Source: Cellulophaga sp. L1A9 (GTDB taxonomy: Bacteria; Bacteroidota; Bacteroidia; Flavobacteriales; Flavobacteriaceae). From it: a stretch of 64,000 bases of DNA. Each line of letters begins with the position of its first letter. Within the stretch, counting starts at the first letter, position 1. A program made the translations under genes and the position numbers. Positions 56,986 to 63,864 of the stretch are shown in pieces. The notes beneath the pieces were generated by a model, which saw only the letters and a list, made by a program, of their open reading frames with translations, was not told the origin of the DNA and ran no database searches. The stretch is from contig NZ_CP047027.1 in the NCBI RefSeq assembly GCF_009797025.1, forward strand, positions 3,782,001-3,846,000, in the 5' to 3' direction.

Positions 56986-57532
56986 TATACCACCCACAGC
57001 GGATTAAAATGAGCATAGTGCGGCGGGTGAAAGTGAACCACTACAAATAGATATGCGAAAAATAAAACAGATTTTCAAATTTTAGAGTGAAGGAGTCAGC
57101 AAGCGTCAAATGAGCCTACAATTGAGGTTATCTCGAAATACCATCACTAAATATATAGATTTTTTTAAGCGGTACCAACTGACTAGCTACGAAGTGTCCG
57201 CTATGATACTTGAGGAGTTGAACAGGCTTTTTAAAACGGATAAAAAAGACAAGAGTCAACAACTATTAACCCTGGAAAAGTATTTTCCTTATTTTGTTAA
57301 AGAACTGCGTAAAACAGGGGTAACCAAAGAGCTGCTCTGGCAAGAGTACCTCACCAAACATCCAGATGGCTACAAACTTTCCCAGTTTAGGTATTGGTTG
57401 AATGGGACGGATGATGAGAAACATTAAAAGCGGATAATTTGAACCAGACCATTTACGGCTTTAAACTAATACAATACAATGAGTTATTGATATTTTAACT
57501 ATGCTCACTTTTTTTCCGCTGAGGGTGGTATT
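56986..57532 (+). mobile_element. Internally deleted IS21-family element
   Basis: Terminal inverted repeats: ATACCACCCACAGCGG then ATTAAAATGAGCATAGT on the left; the complement of the right end reads ATACCACCCTCAGCGG then AAAAAAAGTGAGCATAGT. Only about 546 bp remain between them, against roughly 2-2.5 kb for a complete IS21 element. IstB and most of IstA are gone. It could still be moved in trans by an intact relative. Confidence 0.72.
57053..57427 (+). pseudogene. istA: IS21 IstA transposase, N-terminal fragment with nonsense codon
   Basis: MRKIKQIFKF is followed by TAG at 57083-57085, then the IstA-type HTH continues (SEGVSKRQMSLQLRLSRNTI, TKYIDFFKRYQ). The fragment ends with LNGTDDEKH, before the catalytic domain. 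IstA normally has ~500 residues. Only the DNA-binding part survives. Confidence 0.7.
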
Positions 57533-57535
57533 GTC

Positions 57536-57754
57536 TTGTCGTTTTTTGCACTATATGCTTACAATATAGCAAATGGTAATTCACAACTAAATATAGTTTT
57601 TATTCTTAGTGAAGAATCAAAGCATTTAATAACACTAATTCATAATTCATATAAACTAAAAGTTGTTTCTATTGATCTAAAAGATATATTAAATGATTAC
57701 TTTAAGAAAAAACAAGTTTCATTACAATTTGTTACCTCTATAATTAACAATTAA
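57536..57754 (+). pseudogene. Possible C-terminal gene fragment beside the IS21 element
   Basis: A 72-codon open frame begins inside or at the edge of the IS21 right end with a TTG, so it has no natural start. The sequence (NIVFILSEESKHLITLIHNS) is protein-like. It is probably the tail of a gene cut by the IS21 insertion. Function unknown. Confidence 0.35.
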
Positions 57755-58401
57755 TTATATACAATAAATTACCTCATTCACCTTCACAAAAATCGCTCCT
57801 AGTCCAAGTATGCCTAGTATCAATTCTTTGTTTGCTTCATTTAGTTCTCTTAAAAAAAGTCTTGGACATAATCCTCACTTTTGACTTTTCATTCCGTTGA
57901 CCCTTCCGCTGGAAAGGAACACTATATTCCAAGTAAAAAGCGTGAATAAAGTCCGCCTGAAATACTAATAAAAGAGAGTGATCCATTTACACAACACGTT
58001 CAGCACATTCCCCTGCATTCCGTGAAAAACTTCATTTCGAGAAAAGAGCTTCCTTACAAAAGTCTTGAACACAATCCCAAAGTTTTAGATTTCCACTTCA
58101 CTTTTTCCTGCCGAAGCAGGCAGGAACGCTTCGTTCCCAATATAAAACTTTGAAATAGCGCCCGCTTAATAGGAACATATATTTGTAATTGTGTTCCACT
58201 TCCTATGCATTTGTATTTCACAAAGAATTTAGATCCACATCCCGTGCCAACACCACTATACCTTTTTTTGACGGCAAAATAACAACATTCAGCTTTGAAC
58301 GACAGCATAACCAGGCTTCGTTCCTCGCACTTTTTATATGTCTAAACAAAGCTGAATATCGAAAGAAATAAGCAACAAAAGAAGGTAACAGCGTCGGCAC
58401 T
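57755..58401. other. Non-coding region with a diverged duplication
   Basis: Two related blocks begin AAAGTCTTGGACATAATCC (~57855) and AAAGTCTTGAACACAATCC (~58058). Each continues with a short CACTT-rich stretch, a TTCC/AGGAA segment and a CGCC(T/C)G...TAATA segment. The second block holds CCTGCCGAAGCAGGCAGG (58107-58124), a variant of the palindrome family seen in the transposases. It may be a control or replication region of the mobilizable element to its right, but this is not demonstrated. Confidence 0.4.
58107..58124. repeat. Palindromic repeat variant
   Basis: CCTGCCGAAGCAGGCAGG resembles the 20-bp CCTGCCTGCCGGCAGGCAGG palindrome but has a GAA loop. It lies in non-coding DNA. Confidence 0.6.
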
Positions 58402-58536
58402 ATGGGAAGTAAATCTAAAATGAATCTTATGAAATCTTACAAAATCAATAAAAAGGAAGCGGAACAAAAGTTAAAAAAACAAAAAAAGGAAAACGCTCTG
58501 GATATAATAAGTAAATCAATTTTAAAACCTTTCTGA
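58402..58536 (+). CDS. Small basic protein (44 aa)
   Basis: An ATG at 58402 opens MGSKSKMNLMKSYKINKKEA followed by EQKLKKQKKENALDIISKSI and LKPF. It is strongly basic and helical, ending 42 bp before ssb. Short basic proteins are common upstream of ssb in Bacteroidota mobile elements, but I do not recognise this one. Coding status moderate because it is short. Confidence 0.4.
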   Translation: MGSKSKMNLMKSYKINKKEAEQKLKKQKKENALDIISKSILKPF

Positions 58537-58578
58537 AGGGTTCAGATGGGTCAATATTAATCTTTAAATTTTTTAATT

Positions 58579-58935
58579 ATGAGTACTCTAAAAAACAAAG
58601 TACAGTTAATTGGCAACGTAGGGAACGAGCCAGAAATCACCAACCTTGATGACGGAAAGAAAGTCGCCAAATTTTCAATCGCTACCAATGAGTTTTATAA
58701 AAACTCAAATGGTGAGAAAGAACAGAACACCCAATGGCACAATGTCGTGGCATGGGGTAAGATTGCCGAAATAATAGAAAAATATGTTGGCAAAGGAAAA
58801 GAAGTTGCCTTAGAGGGCAAATTGACTTCACGTTCTTATGAAACCAAAGAAGGAGAAAAAAGATATGTTACCGAAGTGGTAGCCAATGAAATTCTGCTTT
58901 TGGGGATTAAAGGCGATGATAACGCCAGTGAATAA
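58579..58935 (+). CDS. ssb: Single-stranded DNA-binding protein
   Basis: 118 residues forming one OB fold: NKVQLIGNVGNEPEITNLDD, KVAKFSIATNEFYKNSNGEK, TQWHNVVAWGKIAEIIEKYV, GKEVALEGKLTSRSYETKEG. It lacks the long acidic-tipped C-terminal tail of chromosomal SSB, which is typical of plasmid- or ICE-borne SSBs. It protects single-stranded DNA during transfer or replication. It is the first gene of the mobilizable segment, followed by a strong terminator. Confidence 0.92.
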   Translation: MSTLKNKVQLIGNVGNEPEITNLDDGKKVAKFSIATNEFYKNSNGEKEQNTQWHNVVAWGKIAEIIEKYVGKGKEVALEGKLTSRSYETKEGEKRYVTEVVANEILLLGIKGDDNASE

Positions 58936-58945
58936 CTAAAATAAA

Positions 58946-58982
58946 AGAGGGCGTTCCCGTGGAAAGTTGCGCCCTCTTTTTC
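58946..58982 (+). terminator. Rho-independent terminator after ssb
   Basis: The stem AGAGGGCG (58946-58953) and CGCCCTCT (58970-58977) is followed by TTTTC. The run of T and the GC-rich stem fit an intrinsic terminator. Confidence 0.75.
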
Positions 58983-59010
58983 ATTATTAACTTCTAAAAA
59001 TAAAATCACA

Positions 59011-59391
59011 ATGAAAACACAAGTTAACAAAATAAAAGCGGAACTGCAACATTTTATAGGTTCAGAAACCTTTTATAAAATTCCTTTAATAGGAACTAGA
59101 TTTACAGATGGGATAAAATATTTGGCAGATACTGCCGAGTGTTTTTGGTTAGTAACCGATGCTTCAGTAATAGCAAAAAGTTTTATGAACAAAAGCTATT
59201 TTGTAATAGTCGATTTTAAACGACTTTCTGAAAAAGAAAGAGCAGAAAAGCAATGCGAGGCTTTGATTAATTATAGCGATGGAAATGGCAATATTTTTGA
59301 AACTCATAGATATAATGTGACAGATTTTCCATTGGACGAATTGCGATTATTTTTTGTGGATAATACGTTGATGCTTCCTAGTGAATATTGA
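59011..59391 (+). CDS. DUF6876-like protein
   Basis: 126 residues: KAELQHFIGSETFYKIPLIG, GIKYLADTAECFWLVTDAS, then VIVDFKRLSEKERAEKQCEA. This resembles the DUF6876 family, small cytoplasmic proteins common in Bacteroidota integrative and mobilizable elements, function unknown. It follows ssb by 75 bp beyond a terminator, so it may have its own promoter. Confidence 0.72.
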   Translation: MKTQVNKIKAELQHFIGSETFYKIPLIGTRFTDGIKYLADTAECFWLVTDASVIAKSFMNKSYFVIVDFKRLSEKERAEKQCEALINYSDGNGNIFETHRYNVTDFPLDELRLFFVDNTLMLPSEY

Positions 59392-59400
59392 TTTTCTAAC

Positions 59401-59598
59401 GTGGTATATCTCAATTATTCGAACCTTGATAACGAAACCCAAGAACGTTTGGTTTCGGTTTCCAAAAAAGATGTTGAACAGAAATTTGGAAATGATTTGA
59501 AACGATACGCCAAAGAGCATCATTTAGAATATGAAACGCTTTTGGAAGAAGAAGCCATTAGAAATCTCTATTCCTACGATTACGTTTTTAATATGTAG
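59401..59598 (+). CDS. Small hypothetical protein of mobile elements (65 aa)
   Basis: The protein starts with GTG at 59401 (no ATG is available in frame) and reads MVYLNYSNLDNETQERLVSV, with EHHLEYETLLEEEAIRNLYS. It is acidic and cytoplasmic. It is 9 bp after the DUF6876-like gene, so likely co-transcribed, and is followed by a terminator. Unknown function. Confidence 0.6.
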   Translation: MVYLNYSNLDNETQERLVSVSKKDVEQKFGNDLKRYAKEHHLEYETLLEEEAIRNLYSYDYVFNM

Positions 59599-59618
59599 AA
59601 TATAACCGTAAAACCCAG

Positions 59619-59648
59619 GGCCTTTAATTTTTTAAAGGTCTTTTTTTT
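59619..59648 (+). terminator. Rho-independent terminator
   Basis: GGCCTTTAA-TTTT-TTAAAGGTC is followed by eight T. Confidence 0.78.
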
Positions 59649-59759
59649 ATTTCAATATTTTATATTCCGCAACTAAAATAGCAGTTTACTAATGATAGTT
59701 TTAAACTTCAAACATAACACTCTTAAAAAATTGAATTTCAATTCCTATTACAGAAAAAG

Positions 59760-59792
59760 CCATTACATTTTTGGATGTAATGGTATTTTTTT
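59760..59792 (+). terminator. Hairpin with T run before the mobilization genes
   Basis: The stem CCATTACAT (59760-59768) and ATGTAATGG (59775-59783) is followed by TATTTTTTT. A terminator is the simplest reading, but its place beside a second palindrome suggests a role in a transfer origin as well. Confidence 0.6.
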
Positions 59793-59850
59793 GTCCCACT
59801 AAAGTGGGACGAAAAGGAATAGCAAGAGGGTAACACGCTGGCGCGATGTT
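59793..59850. other. Candidate origin of transfer
   Basis: The perfect palindrome GTCCCACT-AA-AGTGGGAC (59793-59810) is followed by AGCAAGAGGGTAACACGCTG and a GGCGCGATG tail, unusually GC-rich for this region. It lies ~140 bp upstream of BfmA/BtgA-like and relaxase genes, where oriT sites are commonly located in Bacteroidota mobilizable elements. No nick site can be proven from sequence. Confidence 0.45.
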
Positions 59851-59987
59851 TCATTTTTTCATATTCTATAACACTAACAAAATCAGTGTTTTATATGGTT
59901 TTTCGTTTTAGGTTTTGAATTTTGAAAATTGTTTTTTCAGAAAAACCCTTGTCAGCCCAATTAAAACAATAAATTTTTTCAGAAAAA

Positions 59988-60380
59988 ATGGATAAAGGAT
60001 ATGAAAAAGAGCGATTTGAGATGCTTGGAATTAAAACTTCAATAGCAGATAGATTTCGAAAATTTTGCAAGAAAATGTCTAAGTCACAGTCAATGACATT
60101 ATTATTAATGATTGAATTTTTTGAAGATAATGGCATATCTCCAAAAGAAAAGATGGGTCCAAATATGCAGACATTAGAAAACAAAATAAATAAACGAATC
60201 AATGCTGTAATTGCAATTATAAAAGACATCGAAAAGAACCATGATAAACCCACCACTGCTATGTTGCAATCCTTATTTATGGAATTTGAACCTAAAGAGA
60301 AAAAACTTGTTTTAGAGAAGGATGCCAGGGAAAAGAAGGTTCAAATTGTTGAAAAATTAGATCCTAATAATCAATTTTAA
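59988..60380 (+). CDS. BfmA/BtgA-family mobilization protein
   Basis: 130 residues: YEKERFEMLGIKTSIADRFR, then MSKSQSMTLLLMIEFFEDNG, and a long amphipathic helix (ENKINKRINAVIAIIKDIEK). It matches the relaxosome accessory proteins of the BfmA/BtgA group, which bind near oriT and assist the relaxase. The relaxase gene begins 4 bp after its stop. Confidence 0.78.
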   Translation: MDKGYEKERFEMLGIKTSIADRFRKFCKKMSKSQSMTLLLMIEFFEDNGISPKEKMGPNMQTLENKINKRINAVIAIIKDIEKNHDKPTTAMLQSLFMEFEPKEKKLVLEKDAREKKVQIVEKLDPNNQF

Positions 60381-60384
60381 AAAT

Positions 60385-61413
60385 ATGTATATAACTATAA
60401 CGGCTCAAAAATTAGGTGGAAATTATTCGCAAAGTTCAGCAGATTTTGTGGATTATTTAGAGAAGGAAAATCAAGGATTGGAACATGAAGATCAAGAGTT
60501 TTTTTTCAATCAATACGACAACGACATAGACCCTGAAGAAGTGGTAAAAGAAATTGATGGGAATACTGCAAAACTCAAAAATAAAGAACCAAAATTTTAT
60601 TCTATAACCATCAGTCCAAGTCAGTTTGAGTTGAGAAAATTACAGAACAATTATGAAGATTTAAAAAAGTACACCCGTGCTATAATGAATGATTATGCTG
60701 CGTCATTCAATAGAGAAATTAATGGAAAGCCAGTTACTGTAGACGACATAAAATATTTTGCAAAAATTGAACATCAACGAACTTTTAAAGGTACTGATAA
60801 ATAAGTAAGAGAAAATCAACCTTTTGCTACTAAAATACTTCAACTAAAAACTGACATTCGTAAAATTGAGCACCAACAGTTAGAGGGGGATATCAAGAAA
60901 ATGAAATCCCACATTGCCAAACTTGAAGCTGAAGCTCCACATCAACAAAATGGAAAACGGATTGTTCAAGGGATGCTAAAAGATGGTAATCAAAGTCATA
61001 TTCATATTATTGTGAGTCGAAAAGATGTTTCAAATTCTGTGAGTTTATCCCCAGGATCTATACATAAAGCTTCAGAAGTAGAGATGCACGGAAAAATGGT
61101 TAAGCGTGGTTTTGATAGAGATTCGTTCTTTGAAAAAGCAGAAAAAACCTTCGACAAAACGTTTGCATACAAACGAAACTATGCAGAATCTTATAAATCG
61201 AAAAAGGATTTCATTAAAAATCCAAAACAGTATTTTACAACATTATTAGGTTTGCCAACAAGTGAAAAAGCAATTGCATTTAAAATGCTTGCAAAATCGG
61301 GAGTACCAATAATGAGTATTCCAACAAATCAAGTTCAACTCGCATTAAAAACGATGAAATACTTAAAAAAAGGTGTTGAATTAGCGATTAAATCTGGTTC
61401 AATAGGTATATAA
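60385..61413 (+). pseudogene. Relaxase (DUF5712/MobB-like) with a single nonsense codon
   Basis: From 60385 the frame reads MYITITAQKLGGNYSQSSAD and stops at TAA 60802-60804 after FKGTDK. The same frame then continues without another stop for 203 codons (VRENQPFATKILQLKTDIRK) to 61413. The second part includes the histidine motif SHIHIIVSRKD, which in HUH-type relaxases binds the metal. Full length would be ~342 residues. One base change separates it from an intact gene, so loss is recent. A start at 60901 within the second part could still give a fragment but without the N-terminal Tyr region. Confidence 0.8.
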
Positions 61414-61414
61414 A

Positions 61415-61858
61415 ATGGAAATTCAAGGTCTCACATTTACGATAGTATTGTTATTTGTAATGAGCATCATTTTTTATGCGTCATTTAAACTGATTCGATA
61501 CGCTTTTACAATAAATCTTATTCTAATTATGGTTTGTTTGTGGCTGTTCTTCAAAACAAACCACTTTCTTACGCCATGGTTTTCGCATCTGCTCTTTGTT
61601 GGTTGTCCTTTAATGCTTATCAATACCATTTTATATGTTTTTCTTCATAATGAAAATGACATTTTCGACGCTAATAATAAATACCAGGTACAATTCAAAG
61701 TAAAACATGGAAGTTTCAAAATTAATAATATTAAGCGAGGGGCATCAATTATTGGTTCTGCTGGAAGCGGAAAAACAGAGAGTGTAGTTTATAGTTTTCT
61801 ACAGCATTTCTGTAAGCATCATTTTTCAGGAGTTATTCACGATTATAAAAATTTATGA
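61415..61858 (+). pseudogene. TraG/VirD4-like type IV coupling protein, truncated
   Basis: 147 codons remain of a protein normally ~600-700 residues long. Membrane segments lie at residues ~5-40 and ~50-75 (LLFVMSIIFYASFKLIRYAF, LLFVGCPLMLINTILYVFL). Walker A is GSAGSGKTES and the start of the following strand is GVIHDYKN. The frame ends where sequence from the cassette array begins, so a recombination or deletion joint lies at about 61850. It overlaps the preceding relaxase region by proximity (1-bp gap). Confidence 0.8.
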
Positions 61859-62208
61859 GTGAAATTTTCTCCATTTTCAATTCGTTCCGTTACTTGTATT
61901 TCCAACTTTCCGTCCACAAGAGTTTTTTCAATCGGCGTGATTGTAAATCGGAAACCACTTTTATTGGCTTGATTTACCATAATTCCTGCTCCGAAAACCA
62001 TAAATTTTTGGTTGTCTATATTTTCCGTTACAAAATTTGCTTTGGTCGGTTTTCCCACAACTAAATATTCCGCATTGTTTTCTAAAACCATTTCTACTTT
62101 TTTATCCGCTTTTGAGTAAACAAAATCCGATTGAGTTTTATTTCCGCAACTTGCTAAAGTCAGAGTTATTATTCCAAAAATTATGTAATTCAAAACCTTA
62201 ATTCTCAT
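61843..62208 (-). CDS. Cassette-borne lipoprotein, 3' end at a recombination joint
   Basis: 121 residues with a lipoprotein signal (ITLTLASC, Cys20). The sequence EYLVVGKPTKANFVTENID, NQKFMVFGAGIMV and RFTITPIEKTLVDGKLEIQV suggests a small beta-sandwich domain. The start lies 30 bp from the palindrome edge, as expected for a cassette gene. The last codons (KFL and stop) come from or abut the truncated coupling-protein gene, so the natural C-terminus may be missing. Confidence 0.62.
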   Translation of the reverse strand: MRIKVLNYIIFGIITLTLASCGNKTQSDFVYSKADKKVEMVLENNAEYLVVGKPTKANFVTENIDNQKFMVFGAGIMVNQANKSGFRFTITPIEKTLVDGKLEIQVTERIENGENFTHKFL

Positions 62209-62233
62209 TCAATTTCTGCGTTTTTTAAATTAA

Positions 62234-62425
62234 TGGCAACGTTAAGTATAAGAAACGTAGGGTAGGTGATAAGCACTTTCGTTTCGGTTTATTACTTAGC
62301 TAAATATAAATATTTTGCTTTTATCTTATCTACTATAAACGCCAAAATTTTATATTTAGCGGACTTTCTTAACATTCACAGACCTTTCGGTTTAGCACAA
62401 ACGCCCTATGTTTTTTATACATTGT
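62234..62425. repeat. attC-like palindrome L (interrupted by group II intron)
   Basis: Left arm GGCAACGTTAAGTATAAGAA, inner box ACGTAGGG/CCCTATG, right arm TTTTTTATACATTGT. Its core would read GTTAGCCACA once the intron is removed (GT at 62424-62425 joined to TAGCCACA at 63061-63068). Spacer 5 nt left and 3 nt right, the usual 2-nt difference. The central stem AATTTTATATTTAGCGGAC is related to the other sites. Confidence 0.85.
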
Positions 62426-63060
62426 GTGTGCCCAGCATGGGCATCTTTTGATTTACTGAAAGGTAAATAATTAATCTAGAGGGTGCAAGTCCCTTATGGG
62501 CAGGTGTAACGCCCTGAACCATTAGTAAGCTGCAAGGTTGCTAGTTGTGAGACTAGGACTGAAGGAAGCAGGACTACAAAACTCGGTACTGACGAACAGG
62601 AACCGTATAGGAGGCATAATTATCTGGGTAAGCAACCACATCATTGTAACGCCCTAAAGATTACCAAAATGATAGTTATGTAGATACGGCAGGGATCGAG
62701 AGAAAGAAGATGTTCTTACCTGGGGAGATCTCTATAACCACGAGTTGGTATAGTAGAGAAGTCAGCAGAGGTCATAGTACTCACGAGAAACGAGTTGCAG
62801 CATATCTGCATAGGTCTCACAAGTGAGGAAGGACTGAAAGTAATCCTTTCTGAAGTGCCAGATGGAGCATTAATTTTCGTTATTGGTTGACCGATTCCCT
62901 AGAAAATTTGTAGCCATTTGATAAAGTAAGAAATAGTTTTGATTGGTGTAAAGAGCAATTGGAAAGATGGGTTACTAACCGCCGTATACGAGACCCGTAT
63001 GTACGGTGGTGTGAGAGGCGCACTCCGTTCCTAATTAGGGGCGGAGCCGTCTACTCGATT
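62426..63060 (+). mobile_element. ORF-less group II intron inserted in the attC-like core
   Basis: The 5' end GTGTGCCCAGCATGGGC matches the GUGYG consensus and the layout of bacterial introns of the chloroplast-like type. Domain V is visible near 62985-63017: ACCGCCGTA and TACGGTGGT form the lower stem and TACGAGACCCGTA the upper part. A domain VI-like hairpin follows (CTCCGTTCC/GGGGCGGAG) and the intron ends CTCGAT. The 635 nt contain no reverse-transcriptase reading frame, so mobility would need a helper. Precise removal restores GTTAGCC. Confidence 0.82.
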
Positions 63061-63073
63061 AGCCACAGGTTTT

Positions 63074-63283
63074 TTATTCAGCATCAGAATATTCCATTAA
63101 ATCGGCAGGCTGACAATCAAGAGCTTTACATATAGATTCTAATGTCGAAAAACGAATAGCCTTAGCCTTTCCTGATTTTAAAATTGAAATATTGGCTGTT
63201 GTAATTCCAATTATTTTTGCGAGTTCTTTACTTTTCATTTTTCGTTTGGCTAGCATAACATCAAGGTTTATTATTATAGCCAT
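63074..63283 (-). CDS. XRE-family helix-turn-helix regulator
   Basis: 69 residues: MAIIINLDVMLAKRKMKSKE, then LAKIIGITTANISILKSGKA and FSTLESICKALDCQPADLME. This is a single HTH_26/XRE domain like those paired with DUF2975 proteins. It is 3 bp downstream of the membrane protein gene on the same strand, so they form an operon within one cassette. It probably regulates the pair. Confidence 0.9.
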   Translation of the reverse strand: MAIIINLDVMLAKRKMKSKELAKIIGITTANISILKSGKAKAIRFSTLESICKALDCQPADLMEYSDAE

Positions 63284-63286
63284 AAA

Positions 63287-63784
63287 TTAAACTGTTAGTT
63301 CATTTTCTTCTTTTATATTTTTTGCCAAATTGAGCGTGTTACTTTGGATGATAAAAAACATTCCAATAATCGTTAAAAAGAGAGGAACTAATAAGTTGGT
63401 GTCATAAATTAGTTCAAATTTACCTCCATAGAGTTTATTTAGCCACAGAATAGCATAAAGTGCAAATGAAATAATTCCAGTAAGCAAAAAATGACTCCCT
63501 GATTTTTTTAAATTACCAATAATTTTTTCCGAGAAATATTTATTTGATAGTAAGAACCTTGCCATTTTTCTTAAAAAATATAATCCTCTTAGAAATATTA
63601 CATAAGTGATTAAACTCAAAATTAGAATTGCCCAATAGAACATACTCCAATCTTCAACATTTATATTGACTTGATTGATATTTACAATGCCAAAGGGTAT
63701 AATAAATACTATTCCAATCAATCCAATAAAGTGAAGGAAATAAAGAATGTCGACTAGCGATTTAAATAAAATGGTGTTTTTCAT
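63287..63784 (-). CDS. DUF2975 membrane protein
   Basis: 165 residues with four hydrophobic segments (residues ~10-32, ~47-68, ~95-115, ~128-148; for example LIGIVFIIPFGIVN, FYWAILILSLITYVIFL). DUF2975 proteins commonly sit beside a small XRE regulator; function unknown. The pair is the only two-gene cassette in the window. Confidence 0.85.
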   Translation of the reverse strand: MKNTILFKSLVDILYFLHFIGLIGIVFIIPFGIVNINQVNINVEDWSMFYWAILILSLITYVIFLRGLYFLRKMARFLLSNKYFSEKIIGNLKKSGSHFLLTGIISFALYAILWLNKLYGGKFELIYDTNLLVPLFLTIIGMFFIIQSNTLNLAKNIKEENELTV

Positions 63785-63864
63785 GTTCGAATAAATTATT
63801 ATTCAAATATAATAAAATTATTGATAAACAATAATATAATTATGAAAAACGATATTTTTTAACT
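63785..63864. promoter_or_regulatory. Possible promoter/operator of the XRE-DUF2975 cassette
   Basis: The leader is almost pure A/T with inverted elements such as TTATTGATAAACAATAAT (63821-63838) that could bind the XRE dimer. It is longer than the 5-25 bp leaders of the other cassette genes, consistent with a cassette carrying its own regulated promoter. Confidence 0.45.

Noticed and set aside
58054-58400. Overlapping small frames on both strands before ssb
   Set aside because: They run through the diverged repeats and palindrome, on both strands at once, and have no protein-like features.
62266-62451. 61-codon frame across site L and the intron start
   Set aside because: It lies in structured, non-coding repeat DNA.
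62426-63060. Reverse-transcriptase gene in the group II intron
   Set aside because: No reading frame of the needed length or with a YADD motif exists within 62426-63060. The intron is ORF-less.
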